Assembly: GCA_020002185.1 (NCBI GenBank)
Contig: JAHLWY010000202.1
Span: 151,328 to 215,327, forward strand
Direction of reading: 5' to 3'
From: Paraescarpia echinospica
Taxonomy: Eukaryota > Annelida > Polychaeta > Sabellida > Siboglinidae
DNA length: 64,000 bases
The position numbers and the translations under genes were made by a program. Position 1 is the stretch's first letter. Every line of letters starts with the position of its first letter. Below the pieces are notes generated by a model that did no database searches, was not told the DNA's origin, and worked only from the letters and a program-made list of their open reading frames with translations. Below, one piece after another: positions 34,260 through 47,313 of this stretch.

Positions 34260-34546
34260 GAATTATTCCAAATTATAATATACACAGTCGTAATACTCGC
34301 AATGTTACAGATTTACACACATCTAGGACAATACATGAATTTTCCAAAAAAAATTTTTAAAATACAATTTGCCTCATTTTGTAAATGGTACTCCAGAATT
34401 AGTTATAGAAAAAATATTTACTCACAGTTTAGGTGGGTTTGCGTACTATTTAAAAACATAATCTGTTACAAAAATATGAAAACGCATGCACACGATCAAA
34501 CTGTTACGTATTTCTGTTAAATCTCCAATACTATTACTAATAAAAT

Positions 34547-34642
<96 letters not shown>

Positions 34643-34793
34643 AAACACACATATATGGATAGATGCATATATATTCTGTACATTTACATTCCGTATTTAG
34701 GAATGTTCACACAAATATTCCTACTTGTTCTATAAAAAACATATCACTACATGCACGTCAGATACAGTTACACTTATAAAGAGATATACACCG

Positions 34794-34837
<44 letters not shown>

Positions 34838-36733
34838 AGATGAAGAGAGGCCAATTAAATTGTTGTTATGCTATGAGTGGCTCCTGTGTTAGCGACACGT
34901 TTTGTCTTAACAGGAGTCACTGTCCCCATTTCACTGTTCATTCTTTTATTACACTGATTTTAATTAGTTATAATTTAGTTCTGTTTACTAATACTTGAAG
35001 TACACGATATTATGACTATACTTGTACTCTTTGAGGTCAAAATAAACATCTTGTTCTTGTTCGTAGTTCTGGTTATGATATGGCTGCAGCATTTTGCACT
35101 CTCTGGAGACTGGAAAGAAGATGCTTAGAAATCCCGCACACCAGGCCATTTCAATTGTCAAGATGGCACGTTACGTAGATATACAGCGCCATCTCTGTGG
35201 TTTTCCGATCAAGAAGATTTCAAATTCTTCCAATACTGCCTAGATGGAAATATGTCACATGACATATGTGCTGCACGTGGATTTTCATGTTTAGGGCAAC
35301 ATCAAAGAAAACACCAATGTTCCTCGCCACAGTGGAAGTAAGCACAATGTTATTGGCATGTTTTATGTGCGGCATAGAAAGTTAGTTCATGATGTGCGGC
35401 GAACATATCACAATAGCCTATGTTTTTTTCAGCATTGAGTTTATTCAAGCGCATCCACGCTTGTATTTCAGCGACACATGCTTATGTGCGTTTCACAGCC
35501 TTGGTTGTATCTTCCTCTAACAGAGGACTGAGGTCGATGTAGAGCTGGGTGTCATCAGCATACAGATGTGTGTTCATTCCGTGCCGACGTGCGATATCAC
35601 CGAGTGGTGCTGTGTAACAAATGAACATGAGCGGGCCGAGAACTGAACCTTGCGGGACTCCGAACGTCACTGGACTTTCCGCTGATTCTCTGCCGTGCAT
35701 TTGAATATTCTGACGTTGGTCAGCCCAATACGACTCAGACCAAGCAATAGATGTTCCAATTCTTCCGAGACGATCTATGAGACGTATTAGCATGATTCCG
35801 TGGTCGATCGTGTCGAATGCTGCTGAATCTAGTGGCACAAGTACAGCAGCCTTGCGTTAACCTAATATACAAAGCAGATCATTGCATACTCTCAGCAGTT
35901 TCAGTGTGTTGGTGCGGGCGATAAGCTGATTGCAATTGCTCATATAGTTCGTAGGGAGATTCATATAGTTCGTAGAGATAAATGTTTGGAGAAACGGGCA
36001 GCAACGACCTTCTCTGCGATTTTGGACACAAATAACAAGTTCGACACTGGTCGATAATCCTTTAGGTCATTTGGGTTCCGTATGAACATCAGTGTGAACA
36101 TCACATTCTCTCCTACCATCGTCATTTTGAGCAAACAAGCAGTAACTGCGAGCGCGTTATGATGTTGATGAAATGATGTTGTGTGTTTTAATACATTTTG
36201 TAAATATTACTCAGAGATTTACGAGACGCAAGATCTTGCATCCTTTTCGCACAGAAACAGTACATGGACGCATGCTAAATAATCGTTTTGTCCAACGGGA
36301 CGAAGGCTTATCAATATATTGAATATGAATGCTTTTAACTTGATAGTTTATTACCGAATCAGTTCAGTAGTATAGTAGATGGTTTACGATTGGTGTTGGA
36401 TTTCCAAAAGGAACCCATCTTAAAAGATAGGAAAAAAGTTCCTCATTCCTTCGCGCCGATCCAAAATTCCGTTGCCTGAAGAAACGGAACCAGACCCCCA
36501 ATGTTAAAAGACAACATAGATACATACATACATACATAAATACATACAAACATATAATGCATACATGTGTAAGTACACACATATATTCATATATACAAAA
36601 AACAGACGTGCTTTTGAAAAAAAAAAAGATATTTAACCTTGAAATTCGATGTCATGGACACACACATTAAAAAAAAGGTATATTTCACGTACACTAACAT
36701 TTCACCTTGAATTCCAAAGGTCAAGGACACAAA
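34260..36733. repeat. Tandem duplication, unit 2
   Basis: This is the second copy of 31803-34259, ending with AAGGTCAAGGACACAAAA at 36733. In unit 1 the same end is followed by a poly-A run and then unit 2, so an A-rich junction (34249-34258) marks the join. Example differences: GGGACACCG (33170) against GGGACTCCG (35653), and GTGCTGGCG against GTGCGGGCG. Both units lie inside the 21.6-kb phosphatase intron. Confidence 0.9.
35480..36138 (-). pseudogene. L2-type LINE RT fragment in unit 2
   Basis: Copy of the fragment at 33000-33655 carried by the tandem duplication. The 118-residue frame 35482-35838 has the same translation as 33000-33355, so the differences between the copies are silent there. 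The YADD motif is intact; the flanking RT parts are missing as in unit 1. Confidence 0.8.
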
Positions 36734-37680
<947 letters not shown>

Positions 37681-38835
37681 CTATCCGAACATACACTTCA
37701 AAGTTCTAATTTTTTTTAACTTATAGCAATGTCGATTAAAACTGGCGGCTTTATGCCATCTAATAAGTATCGAGCTAGCGTATTATTTTGTGTATACAGT
37801 GTTTATACACGTTTCGTTCCAGTCGTTTTGCATCTCGGACGCCACACCTCAGTGGTCTATATAAACGTCACGGTTAATTTGTATGACATTTGGGTTTATG
37901 GATTCTGCAGGTTTGTAACGGACATTAAACGATTGAAATATTTGGTTCCTACTATTATTCGAAATCACGTAGGCCCTAACTCGTCGGACATGCGAACGCT
38001 GATCGTAATTTTTACAATGTTCGTGGCAACTGGTGAATATCTGCCTGTGTTTCACCCAAAGTCGTCTAATTTTCTACACTGATGATCACGCGAAGTTGAG
38101 AATCATAGGATGTGTTACGTAAGTTGCAAACATTATAGGCAACATGCGGAACGTTGTAAAACGACTGTTAATAATAACGTAATTGTCGTTAAAGGGAGAT
38201 TTTTTTTATAGTAAAGCATGCTAATCAGTATAGGCAATAAATCTGGTAAGAGACTGTCCACCAAAATGTGTTTTAATATCCATTTTTTTAAATACGGGCT
38301 GGTGGAGCAAACCGTTTGCTTATAATGGAAGTTTGCCTATTTCTGAAGGCATCATGACAGCTTACTAACATAAGAAACTCCGCCCCTCTCGCTCACGAAC
38401 TTTTCGGAATTATCACAGCTGCCTATTCGAGGATTTGAATAATACGGCGGCAATTTTGGGAAACAGTGAACTGTTGAATTCAGGCGATGTTTCCGTTTCG
38501 GTAAGACACATTTCAGCGTTCCGTAGGTTACAATAGATGTAACGTATACGGTATAAAATGATTTTATAAAAAACAACAAACGGAATACCTCCCTTTAAAT
38601 GTCAGGTACGACCACTTTGAAAATACGTAACGCTCTGTGACACACAACTTAAAACTAACAAGTTGGTTGATAGATATCTGATGTCATCATAAATATCAAC
38701 TAAAATCGCTTACGAATACGTCGACCTTATATCCCTTACCAAGGATGATTTTTAGTCAACTTAATAAATGCAGGTGACATTCTGAATAGTGTTACGTGTT
38801 CATGTGAACATAAGATTACTATATAATTTACATAC
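37681..38835. other. Intron between the KNRF and FWRMIWEQ exons
   Basis: About 1.15 kb without a recognised repeat. A 117-codon open frame on the plus strand (37729-38082) has no domain, no biased composition and no homologue I can recall; I treat it as chance. Confidence 0.5.
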
Positions 38836-39003
38836 CGGCATCCAGTTTCCATTGATGTAGTCAGAACCTTCCTTCCCATCGATTTTCATCAACTTAATGC
38901 GAGTTCTATCATATGACAGAATATTGTTGAAACGATTCTTGAAGTTGTTGACTGACATTTCAGCGGCTTTGGTGGACTGCTCACGCCCGATTGGGTCAAG
39001 TTC
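38836..39003 (-). CDS. RPTP exon: phosphotyrosine-recognition loop (KNRF)
   Basis: A 56-codon exon, acceptor ATTCCAG, donor CCG|GTATGT, phase 0. It carries KNRFNNILSYDRTRIKL and GSDYINGNWMP. These are PTP motifs 1 and 2; the usual KNRY tyrosine (Tyr46 in PTP1B) is phenylalanine and the DYINAS motif reads DYINGN. Phe keeps the aromatic stacking role, so this change alone would not be disabling. Confidence 0.9.
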
Positions 39004-39423
39004 CTGGAATGGTATAATGTGTGTAACAACATATATTAAATGCATGTAGACCTTACGAGTCATTCTACAGTTACTTGCATTTTCTTGTCGCCAGCTTTCA
39101 ATTTCCAAGAATAGCTCTACGCAATAAAACGAATGCCTTTGTATGTTTGCTATGTACCCCATCAATATTTGGCAGTCACTACCAATGCAGCAAAATAAAT
39201 AATTTGCCATATTTTTTAATTTGATATGCTGGAATGTCTTGACCATAACGTGTCCCTTTTAATATATTTGGACTTTAACCACCTATGCAACATATCTGTA
39301 TAACAGCAGCATAATCGATGTACTGATGCGTACACAATTCATTTACTTTGCAATCATATTTTATATAACTTGTTTAAGAAAATGTCAATATTAAAAAAAT
39401 ACAGACTTTAAAAATCTATCCCC

Positions 39424-39830
39424 TTAGATATTTTGTCTTAGCCATAACATCCTACGAACAGTGCCACAGCGTGAAATCGTTGAAACGGTTCTAAACCATA
39501 ACTGTTGTAGCAGTAGTCTGTTTTACCCTCTTTTTGAAAATTACGTGTTCGCTAACATGACTTGTGATTTTCCTTCTCAAAATAGTGTTTATTTTACTGA
39601 AATTCGCCGCATATTATTTCTACATGTCAACCCATAACGTGTTAAATGTCATGTAACTATTTAATAATCGATATAATATACCAGTTACGTGGCATTGCGT
39701 ATATACCAACATGGTCAATGGAACATATTTCAAAAGTCATAGTTTTCAGAGGATAAATAGTAAAACAATTGTCTGAGCCATAATGTCTTAGTCATAACGA
39801 ATAATATGTTATGGCTAAGATAATATTTGC
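39424..39830. mobile_element. Short MITE-like unit with TTAGCCATAACAT inverted ends
   Basis: Near 39427-39450 the sequence ATATTTTGTCTTAGCCATAACAT faces its near-complement ATGTTATGGCTAAGATAATATT at 39806-39828. About 22 bp match with few differences. The interior of about 350 bp is AT-rich and non-coding. The whole lies in the intron between the exons at 38836 and 40954. Confidence 0.5.
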
Positions 39831-39840
39831 GTTCCGGCTA

Positions 39841-39936
39841 AGACTACTTTATGATAAAACAAACAAGTGTTTTTTATATAATAATATATAATATATATTA
39901 AAAAAAACACTTGTCAGTTTTATCATAAAGTAGTCT
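39841..39936. repeat. Perfect-looking hairpin around an AT-rich loop
   Basis: AGACTACTTTATGATAAAAC...ACAAGTGTTT at 39841-39872 pairs with AAACACTTGT...GTTTTATCATAAAGTAGTCT at 39905-39936, with one small mismatch zone. The loop is ATATAATAATATA. It adjoins the unit at 39424 and, like 13148-13318, looks like a small palindromic MITE. Confidence 0.7.
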
Positions 39937-39957
39937 TATATATATATATATATCATA

Positions 39958-40003
39958 TATGCATATGCACACACACATGCACGCACGCACGCACGCACAC
40001 ACG

Positions 40004-40042
<39 letters not shown>

Positions 40043-40046
40043 ATAT
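39958..40046 (+). repeat. CA/CG dinucleotide microsatellite
   Basis: CACACACATGCACGCACGCA followed by (CA)n to ACACAAACACACAT. Similar ACGC/AC mixtures occur at 32083. The frames across it are low-complexity artefacts. Confidence 0.85.
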
Positions 40047-40953
40047 GAAGGTATGAACGGAGCGCATACTGTAATTTATGCAGTGGCCAGGACAAGCCTA
40101 GCGTGCGTATCGAGCTAACTGGCTGAGGCGATAATTACTTCCAGCTACCCAGGGTATTTGGCCTAGTGAAACCGCCCAGTGCCTTCAGCCAGTCACGCCT
40201 TCAGCAAATCACGACATGGCAGGATTAGGCTCCAGCATTTGAATTGGATTAACGGTTAAGCCGCCACTTCTGCGTTGGGTAGCTGTGAGTCATGTCGTGT
40301 ATTTCCCGATACTTCTAAATCCGCCCTCCTCCCCACCTTTCTGCCTAGGCACGCTTAGTTAAACAACTATTGTACACCGTTGGTAGAACAAGAAGTTGGA
40401 AAATGTTACAACGCTTTCCAAAATTTCGGTTTGAACACAGGGGCATATCCCCAATTGTTGAATGTGTTGGGTTTTGGTGCGTCGACAGGCTTTTTGTTTT
40501 ACAAAGGGTATATTTCTCATTATGTTTATACAGGATAGGCAGAATGGCCCCACCTTTTTGTAATTGCATGTGTCTATTGGTGGTGGAATATTTGTATTGT
40601 TTGCTTAGGTTTATATTCGTAGTGGTTTTATACCTCTATAGCAACAAATGTATGTCTGTAATATTGTCGTCATGTTGTAGGAATGTGTGCTTGAGAAACT
40701 TTGATGGGGCTGTACAAGGGTTCAGTTTCCCATCTGGTTTGCATGTTAGACATCACATTCCTACTATCTTTATGCCCAAAAGTGGCTGCATTAGAAACAA
40801 TCCACTTTCCAATAGAAACGTCATCCTTTGGCCAATTTCAATTCTCAAACTACATCGGACTTATATATAAGCATTTATGTTATAAAACGACTTCAACTTC
40901 TTAGCACAACAAATAAAGCAGGGATAACTGTGTTCTGATACTGTGTTCTGTAC

Positions 40954-41032
40954 CTCAATTTCGGTGGCAAACATTAGCTGTGCATTAGCGTTCATCTTCT
41001 TCCAGAGCTGAGGAAAATTGGCCAGTTTACAG
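40954..41032 (-). CDS. RPTP exon: first helices of the PTP domain
   Basis: The exon encodes CKLANFPQLWKKMNANAQ and LMFATEIE, the N-terminal helix region before the KNRY loop. Donor GAG|GTACAG, phase 0. Two acceptors in the same phase are possible: CAG at 41033-41035 (used here) or CAG at 41039-41041, which would add two residues (Arg, Ser). Both keep the frame, so this could be a NAGNAG-like alternative site. Confidence 0.85.
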
Positions 41033-41403
41033 CTGCGACTGAAAACATACAAGTAAATCCAACAGTGTGACATTACGTAATAACCTAACTATAATCGAGC
41101 TGGCGTATGTGTGTACGTGCGTACGTGTGCGTCAAAAGCCATATCGTGGCATAAAATGTGTTGTATTCCTTAATTATGTATGCACTTTCAAATAACAATA
41201 CTGAAACTATGTCCATAAAACGCTTATCGCGAGTAGTTATTTACGTGGTAATCATGAAGATCTAGAGTGGTTTACGATCAACCTAGTGCTCCTTAGCAAA
41301 GTTTAGAAACTAATTTTAATTTTTTTGTCCAAAACACACACATATGTACATATTATTCAATGAAACAAGAGCACGTGCTACTTTAGGCGCTGTTGGTGGA
41401 TAC

Positions 41404-41596
41404 CTTAAATGCACAGGGGTTTGCTGGGTGGAAGATCTTGCAATCACATCCAAGGGCATATCCATTCTTGGTTGTGATTTCTTGTTGAACCAACTTTGTC
41501 GCTTCAGCAAAACCACAACCAGGATAAGGACAACAATGACTACGACCGCAGCTCCTATGCTCCCTCCAATAACTCCCCATGGCAACGGAGATGACC
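41404..41596 (-). CDS. RPTP exon: transmembrane helix and juxtamembrane segment
   Basis: Acceptor TATTTAG, donor TTAAG|GTATCC; start phase 1, end phase 2. After SSPLPWGVIGGS comes a hydrophobic run IGAAVVVIVVLILVVVLL, then the stop-transfer basic residues KRQSWFNKK. The juxtamembrane part ends QQTPVHL, close to the short motif that precedes the first PTP helix in receptor PTPs. This gives a type I membrane topology with the phosphatase domain inside. Confidence 0.9.
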
Positions 41597-41917
41597 CTAA
41601 ATAGAAACGTATTCATAAATAAAATAAATATGGAGCGCACGAGCAATATTTCACCGAACATATTTATGTACTTTTTAAAACGACGTTATGCATATTAATT
41701 ATAAACGTATTGGTTCTGTGAATACGATTTTTTGGGTTGATTTTGCTACATATTATTATAATTATATTTTTTATTATTAAGAACATTACATTTACTGGTA
41801 CTAGTACTATACTACTAAAAGTATTACTATAATACTATTAAAATAATTACTACTACTAGTAACAGCGTTGAATGAATGGTCAGAAACAGTAATATTTAAC
41901 AAAGTATGCAACATTAC

Positions 41918-42403
41918 CTGTATTAATGCCATCTGATAAAGGGGTGTCAGTGTATTTGCCACCATCTGCATAAGCCCTCAATTTGATGTAGTATGTCGTA
42001 CTGGGTGACAATGCGCCATTGCAGGCTTCTTCAATAGTCGTATCACAGTCTTCCTCTCCACCTATTGTCACCGTGACCGTAACGGCAGAACTAGTAGCAC
42101 GCCTGCCTCTCTTTTTGCGCCAACATGCATCACCATCAGAGAATAACCGCGCACATTTCTCTATTGCAACGTAGGTGAATATTGAATCTTCTGACGTCTT
42201 CATAGCTGACCAGTAAGGAATAACGCTTTTATTTAAAGCGGGATCATCTCGTTTGTTTGATACAACGACAGAGTAGCTATCAATATCTCCGTATTCATTA
42301 GAGAAGATATTCTTGAATTCCACCTGAAACTGGTGTTGCGTTGTTGTTCTCCTGTCTTGCAGGCGGGGTTTGCCTTCCAGTAAAGGCATGCTTGTTGTAG
42401 GTG
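41918..42403 (-). CDS. RPTP exon: membrane-proximal FN3-like segment
   Basis: This 486-bp exon (acceptor GTCTTTCAG, donor ACAG|GTAATG, phase 1 at both ends) encodes 162 residues. It contains the stretch QFQVEFKNIFSNEYGDIDSY, the segment YVAIEKCARLFSDGDACW with two cysteines, and near the end LSPSTTYYIKLRAYADGG followed by YTDTPLSD. This layout, an irregular domain ending in a Y-x-V/I-K-x-R-A-Y strand before the membrane, is typical of the membrane-proximal region of R3-type receptor PTPs. A short dibasic stretch (RKKRGRR) could be a proteolytic site; that is inference. Confidence 0.85.
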
Positions 42404-42665
42404 CTGAAAGACAAGAAACGTCGATCCAAATATACCAGGCAGTAGGAAATATTCACATCATGCAAGTGTTCTTTCTATATTATACACATGTGAGCTACGA
42501 GACTCCAATAAACGTCGTGGTAATCTTATGTTGGTTCAAATTTTGAGGTACTCACATTACTCCTCGTGCATAATTTAATATACAATATGTTCAAAATAAA
42601 TAATTTACATAGCGGTCATGTATGTAAAGTAAACACACGTTTCCATGTTATTGCCATGTACTTAC

Positions 42666-42729
42666 GTAAAACGGGAATGAGAAAAGCGGCATCAGCGGGA
42701 TATCCTTGAGTAGGGTTGTAGGCATGTAT
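42666..42729 (-). CDS. RPTP exon: last strand of the FN3 domain
   Basis: A 64-bp exon, acceptor GTTTTAG, donor TTTAC|GTAAGT, start phase 0 and end phase 1. It encodes IHAYNPTQGYPADAAFLI, the G strand of FN3 (compare the frequent VxAxN...G pattern), then enters the linker to the membrane-proximal segment. A phase 1 end is the standard boundary between FN3 modules. Confidence 0.85.
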
Positions 42730-42829
42730 CTAAAACAACTTTAATAGTTTTAAAAGGATAACAACTTTAATATTTTTAAAAGGATAAATTGGCAGATACA
42801 TAGTCAAAATTGTGGGTCTGTAGCGTCAT

Positions 42830-43330
42830 GTGTTAATTTCAATTGTTAATTCAGTTAACTCAATTGTTTAATTGAATTAATTAACTTTCTTTGAAAAAAC
42901 AAAATGTTAAAGTTAATTGATTGACTTTTCTAGTAGAATTTAATTTAATTGAAATCATCTCAATTAACTTTCTGTTAACTTTGTTTTATTGGTTGTAATT
43001 GTACATATTGTGTTGATTGTCACTGGTCTGCTGTCAGAGTTAGCTTTGGTGAGCTGAACTGTGAATTAGCTTGCTGGTCATGTTGAAGAAAGGTACACTA
43101 GTTAGCCCCCTTATTAGAGAGTGGCTTCTTATTTTGTGTCATAAAAGTTAACTCTTAATTTCATTGAAATAAAACTGAAGTTAACTGAATTAAAGTGAAT
43201 TGTTCATTTGATTAAGAAAAAGTGGATAATTTAATTTAATTGATCGGATAAATGTGTGAGGTTAATTTAGTTGAGAAAAGTTTGGATTTAATTGTAATTA
43301 AATAATTAACTGTTCACGTTAATTGCCTGG
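42830..43330 (+). repeat. AATTAA-cluster repeat, larger copy
   Basis: Two dense clusters of TTAATTGAATTAACTT-like motifs (42838-42990 and 43145-43330) enclose about 150 bp of ordinary sequence. The landmark GATAAATGTGTGAGGTTAA near 43247 is the complement of 17150. Motif clusters at both ends of a short unique core suggest a non-autonomous element with subterminal repeats. It lies in the intron between exons 42666 and 43967. Confidence 0.6.
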
Positions 43331-43966
43331 TGTGTAGTAGATCAGTCTGATTTCGGATAGGGTGAGTATGAAAAATCAACAATTTGACATGTCACATGAA
43401 ATGGAACATACACTGCTAGATTTTGGTGATTATTGATTTCTTTATAGTGTGTCGACGGGAATAACGATTTATCTTTCTTCACGCAGAGACCATGTTTTTC
43501 TTTGTGTAGTACTGCCTCAAGCAGACTGCGCAAACGGGAATCTAAAATTTCCCCCAGTGCTTCGGATGTCGTCTGGATAAATTAATAAAGCCATAAAGTC
43601 ATTTAACAATGTAATTAATATATATACAAGCAATTCTTGTTTATATATATTATATACATACGATATCAAAGAAATATGCTACGTTTAGATGTTATTGCAT
43701 ATATGCATCAAAGAATTGCTGACAAAATGAAATTGGATAATATAATAACGACACCTTGTTTTGATTATTAAATAACGAAGGTATAACGTTGAATAACCAC
43801 ACCAGAATGTTTTTTAATTAACCAACGGTATAATATATTAAACGAACTGGCACAACAACTGTCTTCCATCCGTGATAATGTGATTCCATGTCGTAATACT
43901 ATTGTTAGAAAACGCATTTTTTTATAACCACAATTACTATTACTGCTTTAGTAGCCAAAAACTCAC

Positions 43967-44074
43967 CACGAATGTGTAGATGTATCCATGTTTGAACCTT
44001 TTGATGTTGATGGCATATGTTGTTCTGCTAGTGTCATTCACGGTAATCACCTTCATTTGTTCTTCTGGCATGTC
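43967..44074 (-). CDS. RPTP exon: FN3 strands D-F
   Basis: This 36-codon exon is bounded by TAATAG| and GTG|GTGAGT, phase 0 at both ends. It reads DMPEEQMKVITVNDTS, then TTYAINIKRFKHGYIYTFV, the second half of the FN3 fold with the conserved tyrosine-corner pattern (L/I-x-P/H-x-Y). It joins the previous exon and the next one (IHAYNPTQGYPAD) to give one complete FN3 domain. Confidence 0.88.
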
Positions 44075-44264
44075 CTATTAGTTCGAAAACACCAATTAGA
44101 TAGAATGTATCACCAATTTAATTTAAAGCAAAACGCATTAAAAAGGCAGTTCACGTGGTATATTTATAATATGCATATTATAGCCTCAGGGCTAGATTTG
44201 TTTTATTTTATGACTTATAGTCAGGTCGCTTAGCAACACATTTTTTTATAAAAGCACTATATAT

Positions 44265-44715
44265 TTTTTCAGAGCTTCCTTTGGTGAATTACATTGTTCT
44301 TTTTGATCGGAGTAATCATTTTTTGTGGTGGGTCTATATTTTTCACCCCAATCAACTGAAATCTGTCATTTTATTACATTGTATCCAATGGTTATGGATA
44401 CTGACTGGTTAACTTCATTAAACGTTTCGTTCTGCGTCCACACATTAGTAACCTTTACGTTTAGATCGGAGCCAATTCTATTTGGGTGAGTCCATTATTT
44501 TATAACCCCTAAACCTAAAATTTGTCGTTTTACTACATTTCTCCATTGGATAATGGATACAGTCCATTCAACACCAAACAATTTTATCTGCGTCGTTGGG
44601 TTAAGTTTTAATTGTTTGATTAAGGCCTGCAATTATTGTAGGGTGGGCCCATTATTGTTCACCCCCAACCAACCGATATCTGGCGTTTGACCCCATTTCT
44701 CCAATGAGATGAAGT
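44265..44715 (-). repeat. 155-bp satellite family, three units, reverse orientation
   Basis: Three diverged units read on the minus strand: GGAAGCTC ... GATCAAAAAG... ACTCCGATC ... GGTGAAAAATATAGACCCACC... CCATTGGATAC. Step size is about 158-160 bp (CCAATGG/CCATTGG landmarks near 44381, 44541 and 44700). The same family is found forward at 48735-49305 and 59273-59800. Confidence 0.6.
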
Positions 44716-44920
44716 AATGGCTTTTGCAGCTTTTACATCAGTGTAGCGTTTGCGGCGAGCTGTCGGCAGGGAAGCATACGGGCACACGTTCACTCACTCA
44801 GTCATACTAATGATAAGTCAGGTTATACGTTTTCACAGTTTATTATATGCGGAAAACCCTACCAATACAAGATCTAATACACAATGTATGGCTACGTCTG
44901 CTAAATACTACCCAGTTATA

Positions 44921-45165
44921 AATGTCAGAACGATAGGTTCAGACGGCGGTGGCTATTACAGCAACCGAATTGTAACCGGCATTCTAAATGTCAGAATGGT
45001 AGGTTCAGACGGCGGCAGCTATTACAGGAACCGAATTATAGATGTCAGAACGATAAGTTCAAACGTCTGCGGCTTATACACAGCAACCGAATTATATATG
45101 TCAGAAGGAAAAGTTCGGATGGCGGCGGCTTATATACAGCAACTGAGTTACTCACCGAGTCTTAT
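44921..45165 (+). repeat. Minisatellite, about 55-65-bp unit, four copies
   Basis: ATGTCAGAACGATAGGTTCA or close variants start at about 44922, 44989, 45042 and 45098, each followed by GACGGCGG...TATTACAGCAACCGAATT. The repeats sit in a 145-codon open frame (44750-45187) that gives repeated peptides of the type VRTIGSDGGGYYSNRI. I consider the frame a consequence of the repeats rather than a gene. Confidence 0.7.
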
Positions 45166-45189
45166 TTTCACGGGTGAACTGCGATAGTC

Positions 45190-47313
45190 TTTTAGTACTT
45201 TTCACAGGGCGCTCGGTGACAGTGCTCCACGAGAAATGTTCCTCCGGCAGTGCGCCCCAGTAGTCGCCATGATACATCACTGGCCTGTGTTACACACAGC
45301 TCCAGCGTACATCTTCAAGCCTGTTCTAACAAACAGCTCCCTCGAAGTGTCTGGCTGCATCACCCAATAGTCAGCCCTGATCTTCATTAAAGCCCTCATT
45401 GTATACAGCTAAATCTGAAGCCGTGGTACAGACGCTGTCCCATGATTATGTAATTTCCCAAGTCTAGGGGTTTCTAGAAACCTTGGTAGGGTGCCAGTGA
45501 ATTTACAGTAACCTTCTGGACAAAGATGCTCCGTAGGCCCCCCTATAGGGCTCTTGCCTCCCCAAAACCAGATGGCCTCAAATGTAAACAAATCCCCCAC
45601 CCCAGCTATGGCCATTTGCATATAAATTGGTTTTTCGTAGCACTACAACATTTATTAATTAAGAATATTTATACTATGTGTGTTATCGTTTTAAATGCTC
45701 TACACTACCACCACCCATTTAAAATTTCGTCCCGAAATCGTAACAGATAACACACATGCAACATATAATATCGAGCCTTAAATAGTAATGCTGAAATAAA
45801 ACATAAAATAAATCAGGCTCTGAATAATTGAAAGTTCACCTTTCTAAAATGTTCATGTCCGATCGATGGGGCATCCGTCTGTCTTGCGCGATGGCCGATC
45901 GAATCTGTCATGTTGGCTGTATCCTCCGTCTAACTCGCGTCATCGCAGGACGGCCGGGTGGGTCCGCGCGCGTCCGGGACGTCAGTTCACCGTTTGTAGT
46001 GGACGCTCAGCTCATTGTCGTCTTCGTCATCTTCCATCTTCTTTGCAAACAGCGCAGCAGGTTGAGTCCAGATTGAAATCTGGTATTTGCAACCGCCATT
46101 TTCTTTCAGATTACTCATATTTCATAATCCGCACTGTTATGGTGGTTGCCATAATTGGTGCCATATGACCTTTTCTCGGTCATATATTGTAATAACGCGT
46201 CCGACTGTAAGATATCGGTGAGACAACATGTACAACCTCCGTCGGAATACATTGCAGCGCATTGCAGCGAATTACCACTTATCTTTCATTTTCTCAATAT
46301 CTGACTTGCACCAGATTCAACAGGCTAGATTGCGTAATCCAATATATGCAGTGTGCCACATTGCGTAACCCAATATATGCAGTGTGCCAGTTGTGATATT
46401 CATCTCAACCAACAGGACAACCTCTCTGTGGATATCATATGTGACCTTCGGTCAGTATAAGCCATACTTCTGATGGCCTAGCTCCAGACTTCCATGTCTG
46501 CTGTAGGTGTTCATGTATGGCAACACCTAACCTGATATATGTCGAAATACTGCCATTTGCTAGGAGAATCAGTGACAACCACTATCACATTTACACTGAT
46601 CTCTGTGGTCAGTGTGTACACTGAACACATCATGCATGCCTTGTCCTCACACACTGAGAGTATTGACACCCCCATTAAGAACTCATCTTAGGTCCGCTGA
46701 CCTGGCCTAGCCCAGGGTGACTAATATATCTGTCTTCAGACAGCGTCTGCACCATAGGGACTTCATCTCATGGACGCTAGTCTTTTGATGAGCTGCCCTG
46801 CTGATACAGGTTTATAGCGGCGAACTATACATCTCAAAATAAAATACCGCTCTTAGTACTAATCATTCCTGTAAACAACTACTTGCCTCCAAGAACTCTA
46901 CAGACTAATCAGGGCTATCAAATGGTAAATGTGACTGTTTCTCTTCTATTTAACTTTGCCCTCTGTTCTAACAGATCACACCCTGTAGCAATTAAATATA
47001 TATTAAGCCAAAAAGCTTCCCAGGACAGAACTGGGTGGACAACACCACTGGGTACTAATTAACATCTGTCATTACACCCTTGGGTCGGTCATCAACCTCC
47101 CAAGACTGCACATGCAATATTTATTAACATAAACTGACCTACGTTAACCAGATTGCCTCTCGGTCTGTACCAGCCACACTGACCAGTTCACCGGCTGTTC
47201 AAACTAGTGTTTTTATACTGAGATTATTCCCTAGCAACCTTAATAAATGTACCAGAGCCAACATGTGATTACGACCACTTTGACTGGGCCAATAAATGCA
47301 GCAAATAAGTGTT
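45190..47313. other. Intronic DNA, no recognised gene
   Basis: 45830-46190 is GC- and CpG-richer than its surroundings and open in two plus frames (45828-46076, 45866-46168) without any motif. At 46329-46396 a unit of 34 bp containing TTGCGTAA(T/C)CCAATATATGC is duplicated in tandem. Otherwise nothing stands out. Confidence 0.4.

Noticed and set aside
37729..38082. 117-codon plus-strand frame between two PTP exons
   Set aside because: No recognisable domain and composition like the surrounding AT-rich intron.
40050..40330. tRNA-derived SINE
   Set aside because: A box-A-like TAGCTAACTGG is present but no convincing B box or tail follows.
40370..40870. 166-codon plus-strand frame
   Set aside because: Cys/Tyr/Phe-rich, no motif, no promoter or repeat context; lies in an intron between PTP exons. 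Treated as chance.
43342..43573. Minus-strand open frame after a good acceptor (TTATCCAG), reading TTSEALGEILDSRLRSLLEA, as an extra phosphatase exon
   Set aside because: The exons at 43967 and 42666 already join in phase to complete one FN3 domain, the stretch does not resemble FN3, and its best donor (CAGT|GTATGT) gives phase 2 while the next exon needs phase 0.
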